Assembly (NCBI GenBank): GCA_949358305.1
Contig: CASHSZ010000084.1
Span: forward strand, 235,647-299,646
DNA from: Strigamia acuminata
Lineage: Eukaryota; Arthropoda; Chilopoda; Geophilomorpha; Linotaeniidae
Length of the DNA stretch: 64,000 nt
Direction: 5' to 3'
A program made the position numbers and the translations under genes. This document shows positions 41,501-49,139 of this stretch, piece by piece (position 1 is the first letter of the stretch; every line of letters starts with the position of its first letter). The notes under the pieces were generated by a model. It saw only the letters and a program-made list of their open reading frames with translations. It had not been told where the DNA came from and searched no databases.

Positions 41501-42781
41501 GTCCATGGTGGTTACCCACTTGAATGGGCTCAGCTCCCGGAGAATTGAGTCTATAGACGGCATCTGAATCGGGTCTATAACTGTTATCGCGTTCAGGGGG
41601 CGATAATCAATGCATAGTCGAGGTTCCGAGCCTGGACGCATTACCAGGACGATCCGCATGGCGTATTCGCCCAGGGCTTGCGTTACTATGCCCTTGTCGA
41701 GCATGTCTTGGCACATTTGCGTCACAATGTCTCTTTTCTGGGGGTTCATCCCCTTGTAAGGCACTCGAATCGGCTTGTCTGTGGTTAAGACTATCTCGTG
41801 GACTGCTTCCGTTGTTCGACCGGGTGTCTTGGTCAGAATCCTTTCATGTTTCCGAAGCACTCGCCTTAGTAGCGATGCCTCGTTAACACGCAGTGCTGCC
41901 TCCTCGACCAGTGTGTCCACGACGTTACTCCTCTGTAATTCCAGAGTGAAGGCTGCGAAATCGTAATCTTGGACGAATTTTCGCAATCCTCGTCCATATT
42001 CCTCTTTGTCCTTGGCTTCGTCCAGTAATTTTTGGGGAACTACTGGGACTGGCCGTTCTCCTTCGGGACTTATCCAGTTCCATGAACGAGTTATCGGGTT
42101 TGGCTGAATTTTCAGTTTCGCCATGATATCCATCCCTAGGAGGAATACTTGGTCGTGGGATGGCAAGACTATGAAGGGGTGGGACAGGTTCCCCCCCTTC
42201 CAGTCGATCATGATGCGGACTACGCCTTTCGGCTTGACGTAGCCGTTGGCGGTGAGTAATTCTACGTTCGCGTTCACTTGTGCCACCTTTTTTCCAATAT
42301 CCAAGTCCTTTACTATATCTTCGGATATGAATGAACGATCCGCTCCTGAGTCCAGTAGACCGAACAACTTTTGGTTTTCTATCTCTACTGGCAGCATACA
42401 CAGAGTTTCGCAATGTGCTTTCGTGACATTGCAGTGAAATACGCGTAATGTCTGGGGCTCAACCTCCAGATTGAACGGGAGGTCCGTCCAATCTATGTCG
42501 GTATCCGATTTCGTTCTCACTTGCATACTCGTTAACGTCACTTTTTCCTCCTTCTTCGGAACGGTCTGTATGCGGTCTTTGATCTGCGCCTCTGCTAAGG
42601 CATGACCTGCGGGTCCAGTGTGATATTTCTTCTTTTTAATTTCCGCGGCTGGCGCAGACGAAGCTGAATTTATTTCGGCGACGCCTGCGCTTGGGAGTTT
42701 TTTGCCAGAGTAGTATTTAACTCCATCATCATTTTCATCATGGTTTGCATGATATCCTTTTCTTTGACGGTTTTCTCGCAT
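38567..42781 (-). CDS. pol: G2 pol polyprotein (protease, RT, RNase H, integrase)
   Basis: The frame is -1 to gag and overlaps it by 112 nt; entry is by frameshift at 42697-42703, so the formal start at 42781 is not used. Protease LLDSGADRSF (DSGAD 144-148), gypsy RT with TTMDLSKGYWQ and YLDD (489-492), RNase H with TDAS (637-640), ELECLAV, TDHQAL and VADALSR. The integrase has the zinc site (HGHPLASHSG ... CPRCQAC) and D,D,E in SIDLMGP, SDNGPQF and PVERLNKD contexts. The C-terminal tail of about 150 residues is acidic. All catalytic residues are intact, which with identical LTRs suggests a recently active element. Confidence 0.96.
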   Translation of the reverse strand: MRENRQRKGYHANHDENDDGVKYYSGKKLPSAGVAEINSASSAPAAEIKKKKYHTGPAGHALAEAQIKDRIQTVPKKEEKVTLTSMQVRTKSDTDIDWTDLPFNLEVEPQTLRVFHCNVTKAHCETLCMLPVEIENQKLFGLLDSGADRSFISEDIVKDLDIGKKVAQVNANVELLTANGYVKPKGVVRIMIDWKGGNLSHPFIVLPSHDQVFLLGMDIMAKLKIQPNPITRSWNWISPEGERPVPVVPQKLLDEAKDKEEYGRGLRKFVQDYDFAAFTLELQRSNVVDTLVEEAALRVNEASLLRRVLRKHERILTKTPGRTTEAVHEIVLTTDKPIRVPYKGMNPQKRDIVTQMCQDMLDKGIVTQALGEYAMRIVLVMRPGSEPRLCIDYRPLNAITVIDPIQMPSIDSILRELSPFKWVTTMDLSKGYWQVELKPEDKLKTAFYSPIGRLMFNVMPFGLVNAPSTFQKLIESVLGDMLHDFVWAYLDDIIITSDTFEEHIDHIDRVVSRLAKAGLHIHPGKSKFCRKELAFLGYRIGVEGIAIDPEKVKAINGFPAPEDIKGVQRFMGMVNFFGRLLAGLAEVAAPITDLLRTDKEFEWTVQCEAAFSTIKRMLADVEKMPLPDLNRPFVLHTDASKIGLGAALLQTHVYNGISQEVPCMFISRKIQGAEKNYTATELECLAVIWAVRKFRDYLEYTNFEVQTDHQALSWLMKLKEPSGRLARWQLELMACDITITYRPGKYNHVADALSRAPASDPQGPDDDGEDDTHLLYCPTPRRIWRLRKANELPVMEPEDRTFCGFWTRTYQPAGTNDSTPEIQSPPPGETHKTLLRAFTAKIEEKTQYAPPTRREFVEHQAADTKCQIITQYLLNGKFPEGMTNPHRRKQFAKEATSYLIDDELLVKYHPTFQDDLSGAGNSVKVVVPASLHTRLLWLMHGHPLASHSGIARTLYRVKQLFFWPGARQKITKFIRHCPRCQACRPRDKVARNAMSLGPYAPFDCLSIDLMGPKPTTGNKNMYILVIMDVATRWPELYALVKPSAENIVECLYDVAMRFGFPRKLISDNGPQFRSRIYKDFCRKFKMDASNTSTYNPQTNPVERLNKDIKYALTVFTDIHNRWDEYLREIAFSIRSTVSRTRKFSPAYLNFARELRMPWDPRVAEAVNVLDPSSPHEYVCRLEQTISDTYQHMMAHIFNMRERIADKEGDLAFANFKVNDLVWKEAHTLSNAARGIAAGLADKRDGPYVIVAEHGGNAYQLRRLEDNKNFQSIHGRDLRPYLPEFPQEIWLEGQTHSDQGGTVVDTFQKTNEAENIAENEDEFFDAESPADEAPAQPEQAISEREEAEECTSEMENKKINNEKNANTSEMNEQVESRSTSTSKINLRPRRSNNPFIRDGKVVGKN

Positions 42782-45700
42782 TTATCTGAGTAGTGACCGT
42801 ATTCTCCGCAGCTGTAACATTTGATGTTACTTTTATCCCCTGTGGGAGTAAATCCCGGTTTTTTCGGGACGAAGGGCGTCGGGAATCGTCTTTTCCCTCC
42901 CAATGCCCCTCTCGCCTTTGTTGCCTGCACGTGTGCTCTGAATTGTGTGATTGCTAGGGCTCGGTGCGCGTGGTGCAAATAGGGTCCTTGATCGTCGCAT
43001 CCCGTCGATAAGTTTTCGAGGTGCTCATTTAGGGCTTCTTCGTCGCTTGACGCCGGCTCCTCTTCTTTAGCCGTGGCGAGAGGTGTTGTCTCTTCGACTT
43101 TCTCCATCTGGGTGGAGTCCGTCGAGGTCACCTGCATCGCCGTTGCTGCCGGTGCTTTCTTTGGGGCAGCCATCGGGTTGGCTGGAAGAGTACTGTTTGC
43201 TTTAGGCGTCAGCATTCGTCCGAAGGATGCTTCGGTGAGACTCATTATGCCACTCAAATATTCACTTGGCCTCATTAATTTCTCTGAGGTCTTGTGACGT
43301 TCGGCGCTCGTCTGCAACCGTTTCTCGTGCGCGTCAGCTTCTTCCGGGGGCAGAGTGGCGTAATACCGCTGTTCTATTTCTAACGTGTTTGTTAGGAGAT
43401 AGTTACTGACATCTTGGTAATCGCCAGGGCGGGGTGCGCGCATGTCTAGCAGAATTCTTTGCGAGTGGGCCGATAATCCTCCGTAAAAGATCATCGTAAA
43501 ACCAGCGGGGTTTATCTCATACGGCGCTCTTGCAAACAGGAGTTTCGCTCGGGCGTCGTAGTCGGCTAATGTCTCTCCTGGGGCTTGTCGGAGACCACGT
43601 AGTTTGTTACTGATCTCGTCTGGAGTCTCGCCGTATCGGAGATCGAAACGGATGAGAAAATTGTCCCAGGTTGGGTTTTTCAGTCCCTGATACCATTCTC
43701 GAGCTGACCCCGTGGTTAGCTCCACTAGACCGTGGGTTAGCATGTCGGCGACGGTGGCTTTTGTCGCTTTCTTGATACGCATCACTTCGTCCAGGAAGCG
43801 GTCTCCGGCCTTCCACGAACCGTCAAACCGCGTTTGAATATAGTGTTGCCAGCGGATGTTACCCGTGGCTTCACCGCTTGGTTCGTTGCGTACGCCATAT
43901 TTGCGCTTAACCCTTTCTCCTGCGCGGTTATGCTCGTCGCCTGGATGGCCTAGATCAATTCCTTCTCTTCTGAAAGAATTCAGTAGGGCTCGGCCTAGCT
44001 CGGCCATCGTGTAATGGCGGCCAGATGAGTCCTGAAAGTTCCCTTCTTCGGAGCGAGGGTTGGAGCTTCGGGAAGAGCGGTTTGAAGCATTCGGTCTGTT
44101 CGACCGGTGCCCATCGCTGCCCTCTTGACTCCTCCCTGTAGATGGTCGACTCGGGTTGTCGTCGTCCGACGAATCGGAGGGCTCGGAGGGATCTCCTTGG
44201 GGGTGAAACCTCGGCCCTCTCGGTGGGGTCTCTCCGCCAGCCTTCTTCTGTTTCGAGCCTCCGGATGGCGGCGGCTCCTCTCCGTCGTTGTTCTCGTAAA
44301 AAGAATGCCATCTGTTTTCCTCGCTTTCGGGGCGTTCCCGGTTTTTATTTGCGTTTTTCTTTTCGAGTAACGCGTCGATGGCTGCTCCCGTCTCGGATCT
44401 TTTCGAGGGGTGACGGTCCTTTGTTTTTGGGACCGACTCGTCTCTCTTTTGAGATTTTCCCTTTTTCGCTGTTTTTGCCGGCTTGGTTGCATCTTCTCCT
44501 GTGTCGGTATCAGAGCCGCTGGGGGGTTCTGATTTCCGTTTCAGGTTTTCTTCCTTTTTTCTCCTGTCCGAGACGTCTTGTTCGTACTCCTTTTGGAACT
44601 TTTCTGTTTCTTTCTCCCAGTTTTCGGCTTCCCATCTTTTTTGCTCATCTATTATGGCTTGCTTCTTTGCTTTATACTCTTCGGTCCATCTGTCTCGTTC
44701 CCATTCTTCCTTCTCTTTCAGGAACTGTTCTTTTTCTTTTCTGGCTTCCTCTTCTCTCAACCTCTCGCGATGTTGTTCTTCCCATTTCTGATGTTGTAGA
44801 ATGGCTTCTTTTCGCAACATTTGTAGCTTTTCTGCTTTTCTTTGAGCTACGAGCGCTTGAAATTGGTCCTCGTACTCTTGAGCTTCTCGATGTCGCCCTT
44901 CTACTGTGGCGTTCCATTCTTTTCGAATTTTAGCTTCTCGTTCTTCCCTCATTTTTTGGACCAGCTTCTCTGTTCTTTCGGTGGTCCTTCTTTCACGCTG
45001 TTCCCTTTCTCCCTCTTCTTTCCAGAGTTCTCGTCTCTCCGCGCTCAGCCTTCGTTGACGATTAATCGCCTCTTGTCTGGCTTCTTCGCGAGCTTTCTCT
45101 CTGGATTCGCGAAGGGCTTTGTTGGGGTCTGGTGCGAAACCTCCGGTGTCACTGGGCGTTACCTGGGGCATGGGCGTCTCCGCTGCTGGTCTTGCGACCG
45201 GCGTCGGGGCTTGTGCCGCGCAGATAGCGTCCGTGATTAGAGTAATCGATTCCCAGACTGATGTTCCTACTGGAATGTCTATCATCGCTTTTAGTTGGGC
45301 AGCTTGTTGCGTCAACCGCATTAGGTGAGATACTTCGAAGGAAACAACTGCAGGACTCGCCGTAACTCGGGGGGTTATCGGGGTCCCGCCGTCGTTTTTC
45401 CCTGGGGTTTGCTTTACGGACGTCTGAGCCGTTGGTGGCGATGGGTTCGTGCCGACCGTGGCCGTTTTCGTTGGAGTTTCATGCGTCTCCTCGGCCATTA
45501 ATATCGATACTCGTCCCGGTGATACGTCGTGAATTTCTTCTCGATTTTCTGGGGCTTCCGTATCGGTATCTTCGAAGGTTTGCATATTCAAGGGAACCCG
45601 CTCTCGCTCTGGCCCGTCTAGGGCCGCGAGCGATGCAGCTTGCTCCTCTTTCTGCGCCTTCGCTCTCCTTTTGTTCGCTCGGGCTTTCGCCTTTGCGGAC

Positions 45701-45810
45701 ATTTCAGGGACGGGACCATCCGACCTTAGGTGGTAGTCGGAGGTCCTTTTTCCCTTCTCGGGCATTCTCTGCTCGGTTTCAGACGCGGATTGTTCATCTT
45801 TGTCTGACAT
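42670..45810 (-). CDS. gag: G2 gag, unusually long (1046 aa)
   Basis: ATG 45810, 74 nt past the primer-binding site. A basic N-terminus and a long highly charged R/E/K coiled coil (roughly 230-430) are followed by a serine-rich linker, a retrotransposon gag capsid region (about 640-800, HYIQTRFDGSW onward) and one zinc knuckle (CYSCGEYGHYSDKC, 998-1011). Typical gypsy gags are 300-500 aa; the extra length is the N-terminal coiled coil. The 3' end overlaps pol. Confidence 0.93.
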   Translation of the reverse strand: MSDKDEQSASETEQRMPEKGKRTSDYHLRSDGPVPEMSAKAKARANKRRAKAQKEEQAASLAALDGPERERVPLNMQTFEDTDTEAPENREEIHDVSPGRVSILMAEETHETPTKTATVGTNPSPPTAQTSVKQTPGKNDGGTPITPRVTASPAVVSFEVSHLMRLTQQAAQLKAMIDIPVGTSVWESITLITDAICAAQAPTPVARPAAETPMPQVTPSDTGGFAPDPNKALRESREKAREEARQEAINRQRRLSAERRELWKEEGEREQRERRTTERTEKLVQKMREEREAKIRKEWNATVEGRHREAQEYEDQFQALVAQRKAEKLQMLRKEAILQHQKWEEQHRERLREEEARKEKEQFLKEKEEWERDRWTEEYKAKKQAIIDEQKRWEAENWEKETEKFQKEYEQDVSDRRKKEENLKRKSEPPSGSDTDTGEDATKPAKTAKKGKSQKRDESVPKTKDRHPSKRSETGAAIDALLEKKNANKNRERPESEENRWHSFYENNDGEEPPPSGGSKQKKAGGETPPRGPRFHPQGDPSEPSDSSDDDNPSRPSTGRSQEGSDGHRSNRPNASNRSSRSSNPRSEEGNFQDSSGRHYTMAELGRALLNSFRREGIDLGHPGDEHNRAGERVKRKYGVRNEPSGEATGNIRWQHYIQTRFDGSWKAGDRFLDEVMRIKKATKATVADMLTHGLVELTTGSAREWYQGLKNPTWDNFLIRFDLRYGETPDEISNKLRGLRQAPGETLADYDARAKLLFARAPYEINPAGFTMIFYGGLSAHSQRILLDMRAPRPGDYQDVSNYLLTNTLEIEQRYYATLPPEEADAHEKRLQTSAERHKTSEKLMRPSEYLSGIMSLTEASFGRMLTPKANSTLPANPMAAPKKAPAATAMQVTSTDSTQMEKVEETTPLATAKEEEPASSDEEALNEHLENLSTGCDDQGPYLHHAHRALAITQFRAHVQATKARGALGGKRRFPTPFVPKKPGFTPTGDKSNIKCYSCGEYGHYSDKCEKTVKEKDIMQTMMKMMMELNTTLAKNSQAQASPK
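42697..42703 (-). promoter_or_regulatory. -1 ribosomal frameshift site, gag to pol (G2)
   Basis: Minus-strand A AAA AAC in gag phase (GCA AAA AAC). The -1 frame after it reads directly into pol, while gag stops 9 codons later. Confidence 0.8.
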
Positions 45811-45884
45811 TTTCTTTCGGTAATTCTACGATTTGGGTTATCTTATTGAGAGATCACAAGTTCAGATTTGAGATTTATTTCTAA

Positions 45885-45902
45885 ATCCCGGACAGACCCC
45901 CA
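45885..45902 (-). other. G2 primer-binding site
   Basis: TGGGGGTCTGTCCGGGAT, two bases inside the 5' LTR. It is close to, but not identical with, the usual tRNA-Pro-complementary site; the real primer tRNA is not confirmed. Confidence 0.6.
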
Positions 45903-45904
45903 CG

Positions 45905-46725
45905 TGTCGCGTCCTACTTGGTATAGGTTTAAATAGCGCTAACGTGTAATACTTTACCTGTGATCAATTATGCAAATACCCAAATGAATACCAAATGTAT
46001 GTAAATAAACAGGTAATTTATTCACCAGGCTTTATGCCTTTAAAATACACTCAGTAATAATTCTAGAGTCGACGTGGTCAGCGTCGAACAAAGGATTTCT
46101 CAAGATGGCGTCGTCGGTTCCGCGTGGTCGGCGGAACAAAGGCGGCGTCTCGAGTTGTCGTTAATTCGTCACGGATTCGTCTTCACGGACGCGGTGGAAT
46201 GCTCCCTCGAGTCTTCTATCCGTGCCTGTTGTCTAGGGTTTGGTTTAGCGTCGCAGAGGCCTCGTCTAGGAACTTTGGGGTTCCCTACAAAGCACTCGGA
46301 CACTTACTTCGGCGAATAATCGTCTGGGCGATTATTCTGGGTGATTTCACAAGGGCTATTCTCGTACTTTCGCAGGAATAGCTCGCAAGTGACTTCGTGA
46401 GAGTTACAGTTTGCACTTTACTCAGCGATCCTCGATCAATCCTAACTTGTAGTTGAAGTTGGCCTGACGGTGAGGTAGTTGCTGTGTTCTTGGTGTCGTT
46501 TGTGTAAGTTCTGACTTTAGGCGGGAAACACAGCCTTTTATGCAGTGGGGTGAAGGGCCGGCGATCAACCAATGGGGGCTGACCACCAGCCGCTTCCTCC
46601 CCCTCGGGGCACACACCTGCCATGGGGAGGTGGAGCCAACTCGGGGGGGAACGACTCTTCAATCACAGTGACTCAGAGGACAAGTATCCGCCCTGGGGGG
46701 ACACTTATCCAACTGGGTCACCACA
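45905..46725 (-). repeat. G2 5' LTR
   Basis: 821 bp, the same as 33858-34678 where compared, including identical incidental frames of 81, 125 and 64 codons in the same positions. Confidence 0.95.
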
Positions 46726-46729
46726 AAGT

Positions 46730-48057
46730 GTAAATTTGCCCCACTGTAGAGTAGAATCACACCCTACAGGTGTTCATTAAAAGGTATAAACTTACCCCAT
46801 TGTGGAGTAAAATCACACCGTAGTGTTTGAAATAGCAAATAAAAGTAGTTGTTTTTGAATAAAATGGTCTTTAATTTTTTTTAAATGTAATGAACAATTA
46901 TTTAGTAATTGATGAAAAAAATGTGTTTTGCAAAAAAAAAAAAAAATTAATCCAAATTAATTTAAAAACGTTCGAAAAAATTTAAAAAACATTCCAGAAA
47001 AATCAAAAATTTGCAAAAGCTTTTTAAAAAATCAGAAAAAATTATAAAAAAAAAATTTTAATTTTTAAAATTTAAAATCTTGAATTACTTTGTAAAAAAT
47101 ATATATATGTAAATATAAAAACACAACAAAATAAATAAAAATTATTGACTTAACACGTAAAACTCGATTTTCGACTTCTCGTTTCACTCGCGCCCAACGT
47201 ATTCCAAAACGCCTCAAAACTGCTCAAACCCGACTTCTTCTTATGAAACCAACTTCCCCTCGAATTAATGGTCTTTTATTTATTAATTGATGAAATAGAA
47301 CACAAGATTAATTAATTAATTCAAATGTAAAAAAAAATATAAAAATTAATTCAATTTCGTACCCAAAACACGCTTCTGAAATAACGATCACCTTGCCGGC
47401 AAGCACCGATTTTGAAATAAAACAAACAATTTACCCTAAAAGAAGTAAACAAACCTAATTAATTGAAATCGTGTAATCGTTCGACTGTGTGTTAATGTTT
47501 TAGATGTCCGGAGCGAGGAAGAACATCGAGTCAACGTACTTATCTTTCTCAGTGCCAAATATCGACGCCAAGTATTCGGCCATTTTTGTTAAAACAAGCT
47601 GCATGCAATTGTTAACGACGGGACTATTATTCTGTCTCTGTGATTCGTCTTCGCATCACACGATGTGCTGAAACTCTAAGCGGGGCGCAAATAAATACGA
47701 ATCGTACAATAAAAACATGTAATTAATACGTATTTAGTTTAAAAAGGTTCGATAATTCACTTACAAACGTTCAAGCAACAGCTAGCAGATAATCCCAGTT
47801 TAATTAGGAATATGGCGGATGCATTGGATTGTTACCCCTCACACCTCCCAGTTACACCTTTCAACACCTTTTAGAAGAATTACACCTTTTTACCAGAAGG
47901 TGTAACTCTGCAATTTTACACCATTTTCACTCCATTTTCGTTCACTCCTCCCTGTCACACCCTTTAACACCTTTTAACACCTTTTTAGGTGTTAAAAAAA
48001 AATAAAAGGTGTATTTGATGCTTTTGCACCTTTTTACACCTATTATTTCTCCCAGTG
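46730..48057. repeat. CACTA element, right part: AT-rich core and subterminal repeats
   Basis: 46850-47400 is very AT-rich with A and T runs. 47830-48057 has dense TTACACC repeats and ends in the inverted terminus. The only coding hint is 47504-47671. Confidence 0.75.
47504..47671 (+). CDS. Possible captured exon in the CACTA element
   Basis: A 55-codon frame starting ATG, preceded by TTAATGTTTTAG, which resembles a 3' splice site, inside otherwise AT-rich element DNA. Codon usage is balanced. CACTA elements are known to pick up gene fragments, but no parent gene is identified here. Confidence 0.25.
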   Translation: MSGARKNIESTYLSFSVPNIDAKYSAIFVKTSCMQLLTTGLLFCLCDSSSHHTMC

Positions 48058-48059
48058 TA

Positions 48060-48579
48060 CCTAAAAGGGACGAAAAACAAGAAGCTACGTTTTGTTCGCA
48101 ACGAAGACCAAATGACGGGCTACGTCGACGCCAGCTGGAATTGTAACACCGGGGACGCAAAGTCAACCACCGGTTACATATTCATTTTGTCAGGCGCGGG
48201 GATCGTTTGGAAATCGAGCAAGCAGGGATGCGTCGGGATGTCCAGTTGCGAATCAGAGTTTATCGCAATTAGCGAAGCCGTGAAGAAGGCACTTTGGCTG
48301 AGAAAATTCTTGGAAGAGCTGGGGCTGAGCGACCTAATGGGGCCAAAGGCGGTGATACACACCGACAGCGAATCGGCAGAGATGTTAGCAAAGGGGCTTG
48401 CGCAACACCAGAGGACAAAACACATAAATCTACGATATTGTTTCGTCAAAGATGAGGTCGAGAGCGGGAAGATAGAGTTGCGACACGCCGGGGACGAGCA
48501 AATGGTGGCAGATATGCTCACCAAGGTAGTAACATTGAAAAAGCAATGTTGGTGCTTGAAGCGCAGCGGATTAGATTAA
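48060..48579 (+). CDS. C1 copia polyprotein, second segment (RNase H)
   Basis: This continues the C1 frame after the CACTA element; the codon split by the TA duplication is restored in phase. It contains copia RNase H motifs (GYVDASWNC, MSSCESEFIA, HTDSESA, VADMLTK) and ends at TAA 48577-48579. The LTR follows after 149 bp. Confidence 0.94.
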
Positions 48580-48728
48580 TTTTGGAAGTGTATTCAATTG
48601 AAAAATTGATTGTTTTTGTATTAACTTTTCATTTGCTATTTTTGTAGGAGTGTTTTCATATTTTTCATATTTGTTGTGATTTTATTTTGGGGATTCTGCC
48701 TTTATATCGATCAGGTGAAGAAGGTGAA

Positions 48729-48953
48729 TGTTGTTGTTTTTGAGTCCCCTTGATCCGATATGGCCCAGGGGGTAGTGAAATTCCCGAATGAGGGATCCAC
48801 CACTAGGTGGAGTTGTGTAAACGCCTCGAGGCACTTGGTCACTCGCTGAATCTTCTCATGCCGAGCACGCGTCGAGGCAAAGTGTAGATTAAACCTTTGA
48901 TCTTTTATATTCAATCATCCAGTCTCATTTTTGACATCCGATTATATACAACA
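48729..48953 (+). repeat. C1 3' LTR
   Basis: 225 bp, TGTTGTTG to ATACAACA, preceded by GAAGAAGGTGAA and followed by ATATG, the target-site copy. Confidence 0.95.
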
Positions 48954-49139
48954 ATATGTATACATTTAGGTGAAGGAAAATGAATTATCCAAATCTTCTC
49001 CGTATTATATAATTGTCAAAGATTTACAGAGATATAGACAACATTCTTACAAAAAATACGTGGACAAGTGTTTAATTAGTGTCGTACCATATCTAATGGA
49101 TTATATTTATTCAATATTTCAAAAATTTGAATGCTCTGT

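Larger units (their letters stand above)
33858..46725 (-). mobile_element. Gypsy element G2 (12.9 kb) with gag, pol and ORF3
   Basis: 821-bp LTRs at 33858-34678 and 45905-46725, identical where compared, with a 4-bp duplication AAGT (33854-33857 and 46726-46729). Order: 5' LTR, primer-binding site, gag, pol (-1 frame), a 1.2-kb spacer with a candidate exon, ORF3, polypurine tract (34679-34694), 3' LTR. All frames are intact. The length is unusual for gypsy. It is inserted in the CACTA element. Confidence 0.95.
33528..48057. mobile_element. CACTA/EnSpm-type DNA element, non-autonomous, split by G2
   Basis: Inverted ends CACTAGGAGAAAT (33528) and, on the other strand from 48057, CACTGGGAGAAAT, continuing AATAGGTGTWAAAAGGTG on both sides. 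TA is duplicated (33526-33527 and 48058-48059). Many AGGTGTAA/TTACACCT copies in both directions fill 33540-33850 and 47830-48050, like the subterminal repeats that bind CACTA transposases. Its own DNA is about 1.65 kb (33528-33857 and 46730-48057), with no transposase frame. It interrupts C1 between the RT and RNase H motifs. Confidence 0.85.
16981..48953 (+). mobile_element. Ty1/copia element C1, split by two insertions
   Basis: The target-site duplication ATATG lies at 16976-16980 and 48954-48958. The 3' LTR is 48729-48953 (225 bp). The 5' LTR is 16981-17198 plus 29875-29881, exactly 225 bp once the MITE and one TA copy are removed. The gag-pol frame runs 30037-33527 and resumes at 48060-48579. 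Removing the two insertions leaves an element of about 4.8 kb with one continuous frame. It is the oldest layer of the nested stack. Confidence 0.96.
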
